From contig NZ_AP019860.1 of the NCBI RefSeq assembly GCF_009002475.1, forward strand, positions 5,284,501 through 5,348,500: a DNA stretch of 64,000 nucleotides, read 5' to 3'. Positions 9,267-17,544 of the stretch are shown here, one piece after another (positions within the stretch are counted from its first letter, which is position 1; each line of letters starts with the position of its first letter). Source of the stretch: Candidatus Uabimicrobium amorphum. GTDB lineage: Bacteria > Planctomycetota > Uabimicrobiia > Uabimicrobiales > Uabimicrobiaceae. The notes under the pieces were generated by a model. That model searched no databases. It was given only the letters and a program-made list of their open reading frames with translations, and was not told the origin of the DNA. The position numbers were made by a program, and so were the translations under genes.

Positions 9267-10058
9267 CTACGATTTTGGTGTTTTTGGAGTTCCCATCAAA
9301 TACGTGACTTTGGTCAGAGGAGTACTGGCGATACCGATTTGCCAATGGTAATGTTGTTGGGGGTCTATTTTCTCTGCCATGTGCTGCCACTCTTTGGGTT
9401 TGTAAGCCCTTAGGGTAGAAATGAGCCCATCAAAAACAGTAATGATCGTCACCACGGGAAACAACACTGTCCAAAAAAAGCGTCGTAGGCGAAAAGGACG
9501 TATACCAAAAATTCCTAGATAGAGGAATATAGGCAGTGCAAAAAGAATATTGACGAAGCAACGCGGCGTTCTTTGTACCGGTTCCATAAAAACGATATTG
9601 GCATTGTCAGTGACCGCATCGTGTAAAATTTTTTCCACTTGTGGTGGTTTAAAGTGATGTACTGCATTAATAACCACACGTGTACCTTCCATTTCCTTTG
9701 GTAAATCAAAAACATCGACGCTGGTGTTATTGTAGTCGATACTAACATTTCCTTCGCGCTGTAGCTTCTTGTAGCGTTCGATATTGGGAAACTTGTCGGA
9801 TAAAGTGATTTGTATTTTGTTGGATGTCTTTTGTTCTAGGTATGAAGCGAAATCAATCACCGGACCACCGCCACCTGCACAAAGTAACTGTAAACGTTGG
9901 GTGTTGGTTTCCTCTATAAATTGATGTACTTTGGGAAAAACAGGTTGGAATATTTTTAGCAAAGAGTAGGTTCCAATCAATAGTTCCATGAGGGTAATGC
10001 GCATTGATTGTGGGAGCCAATCTTGGTCGTTGAATTCAAATAGATGTAATCTTCCCAT
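9267..10058 (-). CDS. SAM methyltransferase-like membrane protein
   Basis: 263 aa. The motif LLCAGGGGPVIDFASYL looks like the glycine-rich SAM-binding loop. It is followed by ITLSDKFPN (motif II-like acidic residue) and VVINAVHHFKP, as in class I methyltransferases. A hydrophobic region (about 165-215) suggests one or two membrane segments, so the enzyme probably acts on a membrane-associated substrate. The start is the ATG at 10056-10058 with AGGAG 5-6 nt upstream; a longer frame from 10103 lacks such support. Substrate unknown. Confidence 0.75.
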   Translation of the reverse strand: MGRLHLFEFNDQDWLPQSMRITLMELLIGTYSLLKIFQPVFPKVHQFIEETNTQRLQLLCAGGGGPVIDFASYLEQKTSNKIQITLSDKFPNIERYKKLQREGNVSIDYNNTSVDVFDLPKEMEGTRVVINAVHHFKPPQVEKILHDAVTDNANIVFMEPVQRTPRCFVNILFALPIFLYLGIFGIRPFRLRRFFWTVLFPVVTIITVFDGLISTLRAYKPKEWQHMAEKIDPQQHYHWQIGIASTPLTKVTYLMGTPKTPKS

Positions 10059-10121
10059 ATTTTCTCCTGGTATTTTTGAGGTAGACGAACCATGTTTTGA
10101 CATTTTGGGGAAATTGGAAAT

Positions 10122-10176
10122 GTAGGGGCGGACCTAGTGTCCGCCCTTTCCCTCAAACACAGATTGATAAACGTTT
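10122..10176. repeat. palindromic dispersed repeat, copy 1
   Basis: A GTAG lead, then the stem GGGCGGAC / GTCCGCCC around the loop CTAGT, then a conserved tail (CCCTCAAACACAGATTGATA ... AACGTTT). Copy 2 at 19797-19852 has the same layout, with one stem pair changed on both sides. It lies between divergent genes upstream of the gene at 10311. Confidence 0.85.
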
Positions 10177-10310
10177 CGGTAATAAACCGTATTTATTTTA
10201 TTATAGCAGATGACCCATAATCTGTGAAAGTTGAATATTGGTGAAAAATTTGCTAACATATTCTATTATTTTTTCTTAAAACAAATACAAATGTTATTGC
10301 GAGGTCAGAG

Positions 10311-11678
10311 ATGAGATTTTGTTGTGTGGTGGTTTTTATCATGTCGTTGGTCGTTGCGGATGCTCCAAAAGCTCAGGGGTACGAGCATTTTTACGGTGCG
10401 ACGATTGGAGATACATTGTATTTCACTGCCAATGACGGCGTTCATGGTTATGAGTTGTATAAAACCGATGGGACAGAAGAGGGAACAGTTCTTGTTAAGA
10501 ATATTGGTGTTGGTACAAGCTCCAAACCCGAACTTTTCATCAATATAAATAATATTTTATTCTTTCGCGCTGACGATGGCGTTCATGGCTATGAATTATA
10601 TCGTAGCGACGGCACCGCGGAAGGAACTTACATGGTGAAAGATATTTTTCCTGGTAAAGAAAAATCCTACCCACGTTCGTTTGCCAACGTAAATGGCGTT
10701 TTGTATTTCGCGGCAGATGGTGGATATGGTACCGAGTTATACAAAAGTGATGGTACCGCAGAAGGTACTGTTTTAGTGAAAGACATTTTTCATGGCGGGC
10801 ATTCTTCGCCGTTTATGCTGACAAATGTAAACGGGACATTGTTCTTTCGCGCCGAAGATGGAATACACGGCACGGAACTATACAAAAGCGATGGCACCGC
10901 AGAAGGTACTGTTTTAGTAAAGGATATTTTTGTGGGGCAAGGTCGTTCGGAACCACGGTCTTTTACTAATGTTGACGGAACTTTGTACTTTACCGCAAAA
11001 AATGGCCGCGATGGACGCGAGTTGTATAAAAGCGATGGTACGGCAAACGGAACGACAATGGTGGCAGATATTACACCGGGAAACAATTGGGACGTATATC
11101 CCGATCAACTGACCAATGTAAATGGTAAACTTTTATTTCGTGCCAATGATTTGGTAAATGGGGCCGAACTTTATGTAAGTGACGGTACTGCCAGTGGTAC
11201 ACGTATGTTGTTAGATATCTATCCGGGAAGTAAAAATTCCTATCCGAACTATTTCAAAATGGTTGGTAAAACCCTGTACTTTACGGCGCGTGATGGTGTA
11301 CATGGTACGGAGTTGTATCGCACAGATGGAACCGCAAAAAATACAATGATGGTAAAAGATATTTATCCTGGTATTGAAAGTTCACGACCTTATTCGATTA
11401 CCAATGTGAATGGCGATGTGTTCTTCCGCGCAAATGATGGTATTCACGGCAGTGAGATACATAAAAGTTCCGGCACAAAAGCGGGAACCATTTTTTTGAA
11501 AGATATCTTTGAAGGGCAATTTAACCATTCCAATCCGAAAAACATGTTTAACGTGGGTGGTGTGCTGTTGTTTAAAGCATGGACCAAAAAGCTTGGCTGG
11601 GAATTGTATAAAAGTGATGGTACTGCCGCGGGAACTGTTTTGGTGAAAGATATTCATTCTGGGGCGGGATCATCATAA
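10311..11678 (+). CDS. secreted ELWxxDGT-repeat protein
   Basis: 455 aa with a signal peptide (about 1-23). Nine repeats of about 46 residues follow, each ending in a version of ELYKSDGTAEGTVLVKDI. This is the ELWxxDGT repeat (TIGR04534-type), a beta-propeller-like module of surface or exported proteins. The eighth repeat is degenerate (EIHKSSGT). No enzyme domain or membrane anchor is visible. The start ATG has GAGGT 7 nt upstream. The gene appears monocistronic. Confidence 0.88.
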   Translation: MRFCCVVVFIMSLVVADAPKAQGYEHFYGATIGDTLYFTANDGVHGYELYKTDGTEEGTVLVKNIGVGTSSKPELFININNILFFRADDGVHGYELYRSDGTAEGTYMVKDIFPGKEKSYPRSFANVNGVLYFAADGGYGTELYKSDGTAEGTVLVKDIFHGGHSSPFMLTNVNGTLFFRAEDGIHGTELYKSDGTAEGTVLVKDIFVGQGRSEPRSFTNVDGTLYFTAKNGRDGRELYKSDGTANGTTMVADITPGNNWDVYPDQLTNVNGKLLFRANDLVNGAELYVSDGTASGTRMLLDIYPGSKNSYPNYFKMVGKTLYFTARDGVHGTELYRTDGTAKNTMMVKDIYPGIESSRPYSITNVNGDVFFRANDGIHGSEIHKSSGTKAGTIFLKDIFEGQFNHSNPKNMFNVGGVLLFKAWTKKLGWELYKSDGTAAGTVLVKDIHSGAGSS

Positions 11679-11719
11679 TCCGTAGGTATTTATTTGTAAA
11701 ATGAGTGGTCTAGTTGTTT

Positions 11720-11742
11720 GGGACGGACACAAGGTTCGTCCC
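11720..11742. repeat. hairpin GGGACGGAC...GTTCGTCCC between convergent genes
   Basis: A 9-bp stem (one G-T pair) with loop ACAAG, located between the convergent genes ending at 11678 and 11767. It resembles the palindromic repeats at 10122 and 19797 in stem composition but lacks their conserved tail. It may serve as a bidirectional terminator, though no T-run follows. Confidence 0.6.
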
Positions 11743-11766
11743 AGCATTTCGCTTTGGTTTCAGGTT

Positions 11767-12234
11767 TTATTTTTGTGCTTTGTTTTTTTGTACAAGCAAT
11801 TGTTCAATTTTTTTCTTTTCATCCAGATTACGTATGAACCCGCCGTGGTAAACTCTCTCAAAATTCTTACCTTTTAGCAGCATAATTACTTTTTTGTCTT
11901 TCATATCTTGGTGACTGCCCAAACTCGAATGCCACATTCTCCATAGGCCAACGATAAGTTTTTGTGGAGATTTCTTGGCGTTTGTTTTGAGTACACCGTT
12001 TTTTTCAACAACTACATGATATTGGATTTGATTTTTTAAGCCTGGGCCGGTTCGTGCATCGAGATTCTTGATTTCTTTGCCATTGCCATCGATCATTGTG
12101 ATTTTCTCTATCTTAACGATCAAGACGTGGTCAGACTCTTTGACAAGCTCGGATAGTTTTTTCGGCATTATTTTTGTTGCGTATGTGGGAATGATCAATA
12201 GAGATACTAGTGCAGCGAATAAAAACTTTTTCAT
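11767..12234 (-). CDS. secreted protein of unknown function
   Basis: 155 aa. It starts MKKFLFAALVSLLIIPTYA, a classical signal peptide, at the ATG 12232-12234 with AAAGGA upstream. A longer frame to 12288 has no such support. The mature part is lysine-rich and has the segment KKLSELVKESDHVLIVKIEK, which recalls exported small planctomycete proteins, but I do not recognise a family. It lies downstream of another small secreted protein gene on the same strand, with a hairpin between them. Confidence 0.65.
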   Translation of the reverse strand: MKKFLFAALVSLLIIPTYATKIMPKKLSELVKESDHVLIVKIEKITMIDGNGKEIKNLDARTGPGLKNQIQYHVVVEKNGVLKTNAKKSPQKLIVGLWRMWHSSLGSHQDMKDKKVIMLLKGKNFERVYHGGFIRNLDEKKKIEQLLVQKNKAQK

Positions 12235-12317
12235 GTTTTGTTCCTTTGAATGTAGTTTGTTTTTTATTTTTATTGCTTTAGTAGGCATCTATCGCAAAAA
12301 GTTCCCAACAAAATATT

Positions 12318-12346
12318 TTTTCCCTCGTAATAACAACGAGGGAAAA
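12318..12346 (-). terminator. hairpin TTTTCCCTCGT/ACGAGGGAAAA
   Basis: An 11-bp perfect stem around a 7-nt loop, flanked by T and A runs on its two sides. It is placed 12 bp beyond the stop codon of the 12358-12885 gene and is probably its rho-independent terminator. Confidence 0.65.
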
Positions 12347-12357
12347 GGAATTAGTGA

Positions 12358-12885
12358 TTATTTGGTCTTGTTACGATTTGTACGTTGTTGACGTTGGTTT
12401 TGTCTGCGTTGCCAAATACGACGATCGAGACGCGAATTTCGTTCGGCTCTTGTTTGAGGGTATGCAGATCCATTCGGAGGGCACATTTCTTCTGTGATGA
12501 CCACCTTATTTTTCCGAGAGTCTATTTGCCTTTGCGTTTCCAAAGTTTTCTTACGATGAACTCTGAGATACGCCTTTATATATGAAGTGTATGTGCGGAG
12601 TTTGAGTTCTTCGACGAGAATTCTTTGCTGCGCAGGTAAAATAATTTGGCGATATATTTTCGACTTTTTAGGTCGAAGGACTATTCCGTTTATGCGAAAC
12701 GCTGTTTTGTAGCGAAGCTTGTGGGTTAGTTTATTATCATTGATGATCCATAAACTTAGTTTTTGTGGACTTGTGTACTCTAGCTCAAGATATACCTTGT
12801 CCCACGAAAATTTATCTTCGATGGTTAGGGGATTGGCGCAAAGTCCAGTGGTAGTTAAAATGAATATCGCAAAAACAGTCTTCAT
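12358..12885 (-). CDS. secreted basic protein of unknown function
   Basis: 175 aa, with a signal peptide MKTVFAIFILTTTGLCA and a mature part ending in an Arg/Gln/Asn-rich basic tail (about 145-175). The ATG at 12883-12885 has AAGGAG 7 nt upstream and is preferred over a frame extending to 13011. No recognised domain. The basic tail could bind an anionic polymer (inference). Confidence 0.65.
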   Translation of the reverse strand: MKTVFAIFILTTTGLCANPLTIEDKFSWDKVYLELEYTSPQKLSLWIINDNKLTHKLRYKTAFRINGIVLRPKKSKIYRQIILPAQQRILVEELKLRTYTSYIKAYLRVHRKKTLETQRQIDSRKNKVVITEEMCPPNGSAYPQTRAERNSRLDRRIWQRRQNQRQQRTNRNKTK

Positions 12886-13087
12886 ACGTGGCTCCTTAAA
12901 ATAGTTTTGTGAACGATGTACTATTTTTATAGATGCGGAAATCGATAAAAGGTTAAAACAATGTAAATAAAATGCGAATTCAAACGAAAAAATTGGATTT
13001 GAGATCGCCAAGCGTTGGGATTATAAAAAAGGTGAACTTTATCCAGTGGCGAAAAAACCACTGTAAACACTTCAAGAAAGAGTAACT

Positions 13088-14221
13088 ATGACAGACACTA
13101 TAATCATTGGTGGTGGAATAGGTGGCTTAACATGCGCAGTAGCGATGGCACAACGTGGATTTAACGTGCGCGTTTTTGAAAAAACCCCACAGTTGCAACC
13201 TGTGGGGGCAGGGCTTGGTTTGGGAATCAATGCGATGCGTGTACTTCGTAAACTTAACATTGCCGATGAAGTGATTAAGCGTGGCAATCGTTTACAAATA
13301 ATGTACATAAAAACACCCGCGGGAAAAATTTTGAATCGCGTGGATATTCGTCCATTGATAGAAAAATTTGCTGTTCCGGCGATTACCATTCATCGTGCGG
13401 ATTTGCATGATATACTCGTCGCAGCACTTCCCAAAAACACTTTGCAGCTAGGAGAAGAATTTGTCGCATATGAACAACAAGATTCTCAAGTCATGGCCAC
13501 TTTCGCGAGTGGGCGACAGGCAGCAGGACAATTGCTAGTCGGAAGTGATGGTATTCATTCACAGGTGCGTAAGCAAATGCACGGAAAACAACCGCTACGC
13601 GATGCTCAACAAATGTGTTGGCGTGGTATTTGTGAAGGAGAGAATATCGATGCGCCGCATTACTGCGTAGTGTGGGGTAGGGAAGCGCGTTTTGGTTTTG
13701 TGCGTGTCAACGCAAAGCAAATTTATTGGTTTTGCACAATAAACAAAGGGCATGGCGAAATACCTGTTGGTAAAGAGCAATTGTTAGGTGTATTTCAAAA
13801 ATGGTGTAAACCTGTTCCGCAAATTTTATCTAGTACGGAAGAAAGTGCTATTCTGCGCAATGATTTGTTTGATCGCGTTTCTTCTAAATCGTGGTACGAG
13901 AATCGTGTCGTGTTATTAGGAGATTCGATACATCCGACCACTCCTAACTTAGGGCAAGGGGCATGTATGGCGATTGAGAGTGCGGAGGTTCTTGCGCATT
14001 GTCTTGAGTATCATAAAGATATTGCCATAGCTTTAAAGGACTACCAAGCATTACGTTTACCGCGTACACGGCAAATCACTACCGCATCATGGCGTGTGGG
14101 TAAGATTGCTACCATACGCAATTTAGTATTGATGCATTTGCGTAATACCTTTGTGAGAGTAACGCCAAGCATGTTCCCGCGTCGACGCCTACAGCAAGTC
14201 TTTGCGTATAACATTTACTAA
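13088..14221 (+). CDS. FAD-dependent monooxygenase (PF01494-type)
   Basis: A 377-aa flavoprotein hydroxylase. The N-terminal FAD motif is GGGIGGLTCAVAM followed by an acidic strand end (VRVFEK). The second FAD motif VLLGDSIHPTTPNLGQGAC (GD...P..GQG) is near residue 280. This pattern is shared by salicylate-hydroxylase-like, UbiH-like and zeaxanthin-epoxidase-like enzymes that use NAD(P)H and O2. No transmembrane segment is seen. No neighbouring pathway genes indicate a substrate. The ribosome binding site is weak (AAGAAAGAG). Confidence 0.85.
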   Translation: MTDTIIIGGGIGGLTCAVAMAQRGFNVRVFEKTPQLQPVGAGLGLGINAMRVLRKLNIADEVIKRGNRLQIMYIKTPAGKILNRVDIRPLIEKFAVPAITIHRADLHDILVAALPKNTLQLGEEFVAYEQQDSQVMATFASGRQAAGQLLVGSDGIHSQVRKQMHGKQPLRDAQQMCWRGICEGENIDAPHYCVVWGREARFGFVRVNAKQIYWFCTINKGHGEIPVGKEQLLGVFQKWCKPVPQILSSTEESAILRNDLFDRVSSKSWYENRVVLLGDSIHPTTPNLGQGACMAIESAEVLAHCLEYHKDIAIALKDYQALRLPRTRQITTASWRVGKIATIRNLVLMHLRNTFVRVTPSMFPRRRLQQVFAYNIY

Positions 14222-14471
14222 TGTATAAGATGAGCTACCAACGAATGTGTTTACAATGTTAACTTGTGTTAAAAAATTCTATCTCCTTTCTTCTCAGATA
14301 TTTAAAAATATATTTTTTTTGGTATGTCTTTTGCTACATTCCTATATAGATATAGTGAAATATACTAGGAGTATCATCATTTATGGTTTGTTTAACGTCT
14401 AAGAATAGACCATGAATAAAGTTTAAGTGATGAAACACCTACTTTCAAAAAGACAAATGAGGAGAAATGGT

Positions 14472-15605
14472 GTGAAAAAAATACTAAGCATATTTATCAT
14501 ATTCATGGTAACTTTTCCTACACTCCAAGCGGATAAAAGCTTCTATCGCAATCGTGAACAAAAAGCCAATAAAAAGATAAAACAAAACCTAATTTTTTTA
14601 CGCCAAAATATTGCCCGTAAAAAAATGAAATTTTCGGTAGGTTACACTACGGCGATGGATTTTAAAATATCGCAACTGGCAACTTTAAGATTACCAGGTG
14701 ATCTATCGCAAAAGATGCAAAAGCAAAATAGCAAAGCGAAGCAATTATTAGCTATCGATAACCAAGCTTTTGAACGTTACAAAAAAATAAACCCCAAAAA
14801 ATGGGCGCTTATTCGTAAAAAGTATATCTTTAGATGTTTTAGCAATGCGAGATCGTGGGACTGGCGCAAAAGAAGTAAAGTGACAAGTGTACGCAACCAA
14901 AGTGCGTGTGGTAGTTGCTGGGCATTTGCTACTTTAGGATCTTTTGAAGGAAACTTTGCATTGCGCAATGGTTTTCAATTAGATTTTTCCGAACAAGCAT
15001 TGCTCAGTTGTAGTGGTGCAGGAACCTGTCGTGGTGGTTGGTGGGCATTTGATTACCTTGTCAGTAGAGGTGTTCCTGTGGAGTCTAAGTACCCATACAC
15101 TTCACGTGATGATCCATGTAATTTGCCAGCAGGTACTCGTTATTACAAAGCCGTAACTTGGGGATATGTAGGTTCTAGTAGTTCCGTACCTAATGTTGCC
15201 GCATTAAAGAACGCTCTGTGCCAATATGGTCCATTAAGCGTTGCGGTTCGCGTTACCCCTGGATTCCAGGCATACACTGGTGGAGTTTTTAATGAAAGTG
15301 ATACGGGAAGAGTGAATCACGGTGTCACCCTCATCGGTTGGGATGACAACAAACAAGCGTGGTTGATTAAAAACTCTTGGGGAACTGGATGGGGAAGTAC
15401 TGGTGGATATGGTACAGAACGTGGTTATATGTGGATTTCCTATGGCAGTAATAAAATTGGATATGCTGCTGCGTGGGTAAAAGCTCAGAGATTATTTTAT
15501 AAATTACCACATAAGTACTATAAACTTATCAAAAAGTTTTACATTATCCCACGCGATAAGATAAAACCAATAAAGCCAATACGTCCTATTCACAAGAAAG
15601 ACTAA
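14472..15605 (+). CDS. secreted papain-family (C1A) cysteine protease
   Basis: 377 aa. A signal peptide (KKILSIFIIFMVTFPTLQA), a charged propeptide (about 25-130) and a mature papain domain can be seen. Catalytic residues are Cys149 in NQSACGSCWAF, His283 in VNHGVTLIGW and Asn301 in IKNSWGTGWG; the oxyanion Gln (NQ) is also present. All catalytic residues are intact. The start is assigned to the GTG at 14472 because AGGAG (14460-14464) is 7 nt upstream; an upstream frame start at 14427-14430 would hide the signal peptide. A UUCG-loop terminator follows. Confidence 0.92.
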   Translation: MKKILSIFIIFMVTFPTLQADKSFYRNREQKANKKIKQNLIFLRQNIARKKMKFSVGYTTAMDFKISQLATLRLPGDLSQKMQKQNSKAKQLLAIDNQAFERYKKINPKKWALIRKKYIFRCFSNARSWDWRKRSKVTSVRNQSACGSCWAFATLGSFEGNFALRNGFQLDFSEQALLSCSGAGTCRGGWWAFDYLVSRGVPVESKYPYTSRDDPCNLPAGTRYYKAVTWGYVGSSSSVPNVAALKNALCQYGPLSVAVRVTPGFQAYTGGVFNESDTGRVNHGVTLIGWDDNKQAWLIKNSWGTGWGSTGGYGTERGYMWISYGSNKIGYAAAWVKAQRLFYKLPHKYYKLIKKFYIIPRDKIKPIKPIRPIHKKD

Positions 15606-15616
15606 TTACTATTTTC

Positions 15617-15642
15617 AGATTGGTGCCTTCGGGCACCAATCT
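15617..15642 (+). terminator. UUCG-tetraloop hairpin between convergent genes
   Basis: The perfect 11-bp stem AGATTGGTGCC / GGCACCAATCT is closed by a TTCG tetraloop. It lies 12 bp after the protease stop codon and 49 bp from the end of the opposing gene. It may end transcription from both directions. Confidence 0.75.
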
Positions 15643-15690
15643 AAATTGATAAACTCCTACCACAAAAATTTTTATCCCTCTCTGCTTTAC

Positions 15691-16470
15691 CTACTTGGTG
15701 ACCTCCAAAGTTTTTATGGCAAAATCTACGAAGTTTTTGTCTATTTCATCACTGTTCATATCAACTTGATTTTCTTCTTGGAATTTGTAAATACAAATAA
15801 GAAGATGTTGGTGCTTTTTTTCACCAACAACAACAAAAATTGGTTCGCGTTTATCGATGTAAAGTATTTTGTGCGCATTGTGGAATATACCTGTTGTTTT
15901 CCCTTTTTTACTAAAAACAACCTCGTGCATATTGTTTTGATAAAATTTACCAGTAAATTGCTTTTGGATATCGCGCATAAAAATATGCGGAAATACCGAG
16001 GTAATGGGTACTGTTTTACTTTTACGAGCGCCGGCTGCGGAGATTTTTGTTGCAGTGACAAACTCGAAAACTTGGGGATGGTGTTTTTTGAGGATCGCAT
16101 TTACTTGTGTTAAGGTATTGATATTTTCCGGCAGTAGTAATTTAACTCCTGTTTTGGTTTTTTTTGTTTCCGTGAGATAATGCAATGTGTTGCGTTGTTT
16201 TCTCCACAACCATGTGTGTTTAGTTTTGGTTTCCCCGTTGTGAAAAATAGCGATAAAGCCTTTTTGTGGACTAAAGTGCACAGACATGATGCGCTCAGGA
16301 CCTTGGTATCCGCCGCCTCCGACAATGGGACCAATAAGTTGATGTGGGAAATTTATTTCGACTGTCCATGTTGATGTAGTGAGTTTTTCGATTTTTTTAG
16401 CAAATGAAGGCTTTTCTTCGGCGAGTAACAAGCCACAGGTGATGAAAACTACAATGAAAAATTTGTACAT
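15691..16470 (-). CDS. secreted protein of unknown function
   Basis: 259 aa starting MYKFFIVVFITCGLLLAEEK, a signal peptide. The remainder alternates beta-strand-like and charged segments with no recognised motif. The start ATG (16468-16470) has AAAAGGGGAA upstream. A decayed copy of its first codons is found about 800 bp upstream at 17259-17306. Confidence 0.65.
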   Translation of the reverse strand: MYKFFIVVFITCGLLLAEEKPSFAKKIEKLTTSTWTVEINFPHQLIGPIVGGGGYQGPERIMSVHFSPQKGFIAIFHNGETKTKHTWLWRKQRNTLHYLTETKKTKTGVKLLLPENINTLTQVNAILKKHHPQVFEFVTATKISAAGARKSKTVPITSVFPHIFMRDIQKQFTGKFYQNNMHEVVFSKKGKTTGIFHNAHKILYIDKREPIFVVVGEKKHQHLLICIYKFQEENQVDMNSDEIDKNFVDFAIKTLEVTK

Positions 16471-16696
16471 GTGTTCCCCTTTTATTTTAGATCTAGTATT
16501 TTGATATAATCTAATTTTATCGGAAACTAATCATAAAAAACAAAAGATAATAGTTCGAGGTAAAAGTACAAAGTTCTATGACAATTTTAACTAGCACAAG
16601 TCGTAAGTTCTGGTTGTTTTTCTTGCTCGTTCTCTCAAATACTGACGGATTAACGTTTTTGAGCCACGAATCAAAAGCGTGATGCCGTATTAAAAC

Positions 16697-17236
16697 TCAA
16701 AAAAGCCATCCTAGCATATCCATTTCAACATCTGGTAGCCACGGGGATTTGCCTATGGCTTTTATCATCAAGCAATCTTTGAAAACTTTGTTGTGAATAC
16801 CTAGTGTTTGGTGTTCATCAATGGCCATGTAAGTACATGGGTTGGCTTGTAAAGAAAAGCCAAGGCGCTTGTATAAACGATGATCGTCGGCAAAAAGAAC
16901 AACAAAGTCAGTATGAGCTTTTTGTGCGGCACAAGTGATCGCTTCCATTAGTTTTTGTCCCAGGGCATGGCGTCGATGGGAATTGGCAACGCATAGATCG
17001 ACAACACCAAAAATACGCTGTGGTTTTTGTCCGAGGCGTATCATGCGATACACTACTCCAACATGGCCAACAATTTTATTTTGTTGTACCGCGACAAAGC
17101 GAAACGTAGGTAGTTGTTTAAAGTATGTACGACCGCTAAAGGTATCGGGGAAACATTCGTCGAGTAGAGTGGCGATTTGTGCATTTTCATCGAGTGTTAG
17201 TTGATCTTCCTCTTTACGTACAATCGAAATAGGCAT
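16697..17236 (-). CDS. GNAT-family N-acetyltransferase
   Basis: A 179-aa acetyltransferase. A GNAT core is recognisable from FRFVAVQQNKIVGHVGVVYR (beta4) through VVDLCVANSHRRHALGQKLM (motif A, with RRHALG in the acetyl-CoA loop, an unusual form of RxxGxG/A) to FADDHRLYKRLGF. The substrate is unknown. The start ATG (17234-17236) has AAAGGACC upstream; a longer frame from 17284 would include the signal-peptide relic. Confidence 0.8.
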   Translation of the reverse strand: MPISIVRKEEDQLTLDENAQIATLLDECFPDTFSGRTYFKQLPTFRFVAVQQNKIVGHVGVVYRMIRLGQKPQRIFGVVDLCVANSHRRHALGQKLMEAITCAAQKAHTDFVVLFADDHRLYKRLGFSLQANPCTYMAIDEHQTLGIHNKVFKDCLMIKAIGKSPWLPDVEMDMLGWLF

Positions 17237-17258
17237 CTTAGGTCCTTTTAATATTTTT

Positions 17259-17306
17259 TTCGGCGGGCAATAAGCCACAGGCAATAAAAAATTTGTATAT
17301 GTGTTT
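17259..17306 (-). pseudogene. relic of a signal-peptide coding start
   Basis: Read on the minus strand, this stretch encodes IYKFFIACGLLPAEK. That matches the start of the 15691-16470 protein (MYKFFIVVFITCGLLLAEEK), with the ATG changed to ATA and an in-frame 12-nt deletion. DNA identity is also visible (AAGCCACAGG, AAAAATTTGTA, ATGTGTT on the plus strand). It is probably the remains of a tandem duplicate interrupted by, or eroded next to, the GNAT gene. Confidence 0.6.
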
Positions 17307-17510
17307 TTACAAAAAGTGTGGCTTACCTAATCCGCATAAGTGTCATTTGTACAATAGAAAATCTGGTTAAATGTAAAAGGCATAGGTTCCCCGACCTATT
17401 CTACTATACGGTTTTTTGAAAAAAGGTAAAAATGTTACTAAGATAACAATGCTACATAAACACAGAATAACAAAAGAGCTCATTTTTACTCCTAAACGAT
17501 GGGAAAATAT

Positions 17511-17536
17511 ACAGAAGCCGTTTTCACAGCTTCTGT
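17511..17536 (-). terminator. hairpin ACAGAAGC/GCTTCTGT
   Basis: An 8-bp perfect stem followed on the minus strand by TATATTTT. It sits just beyond the stop of the prolyl-oligopeptidase gene. The rest of the 308-bp gap (17237-17544) shows only the signal-peptide relic. Confidence 0.65.
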
Positions 17537-17544
17537 AGAAAGTA

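Noticed and set aside
15646..16113. Plus-strand 155-aa frame at 15.7-16.1 kb
   Set aside because: It is a shadow of the secreted protein on the minus strand, which has a signal peptide and Shine-Dalgarno.
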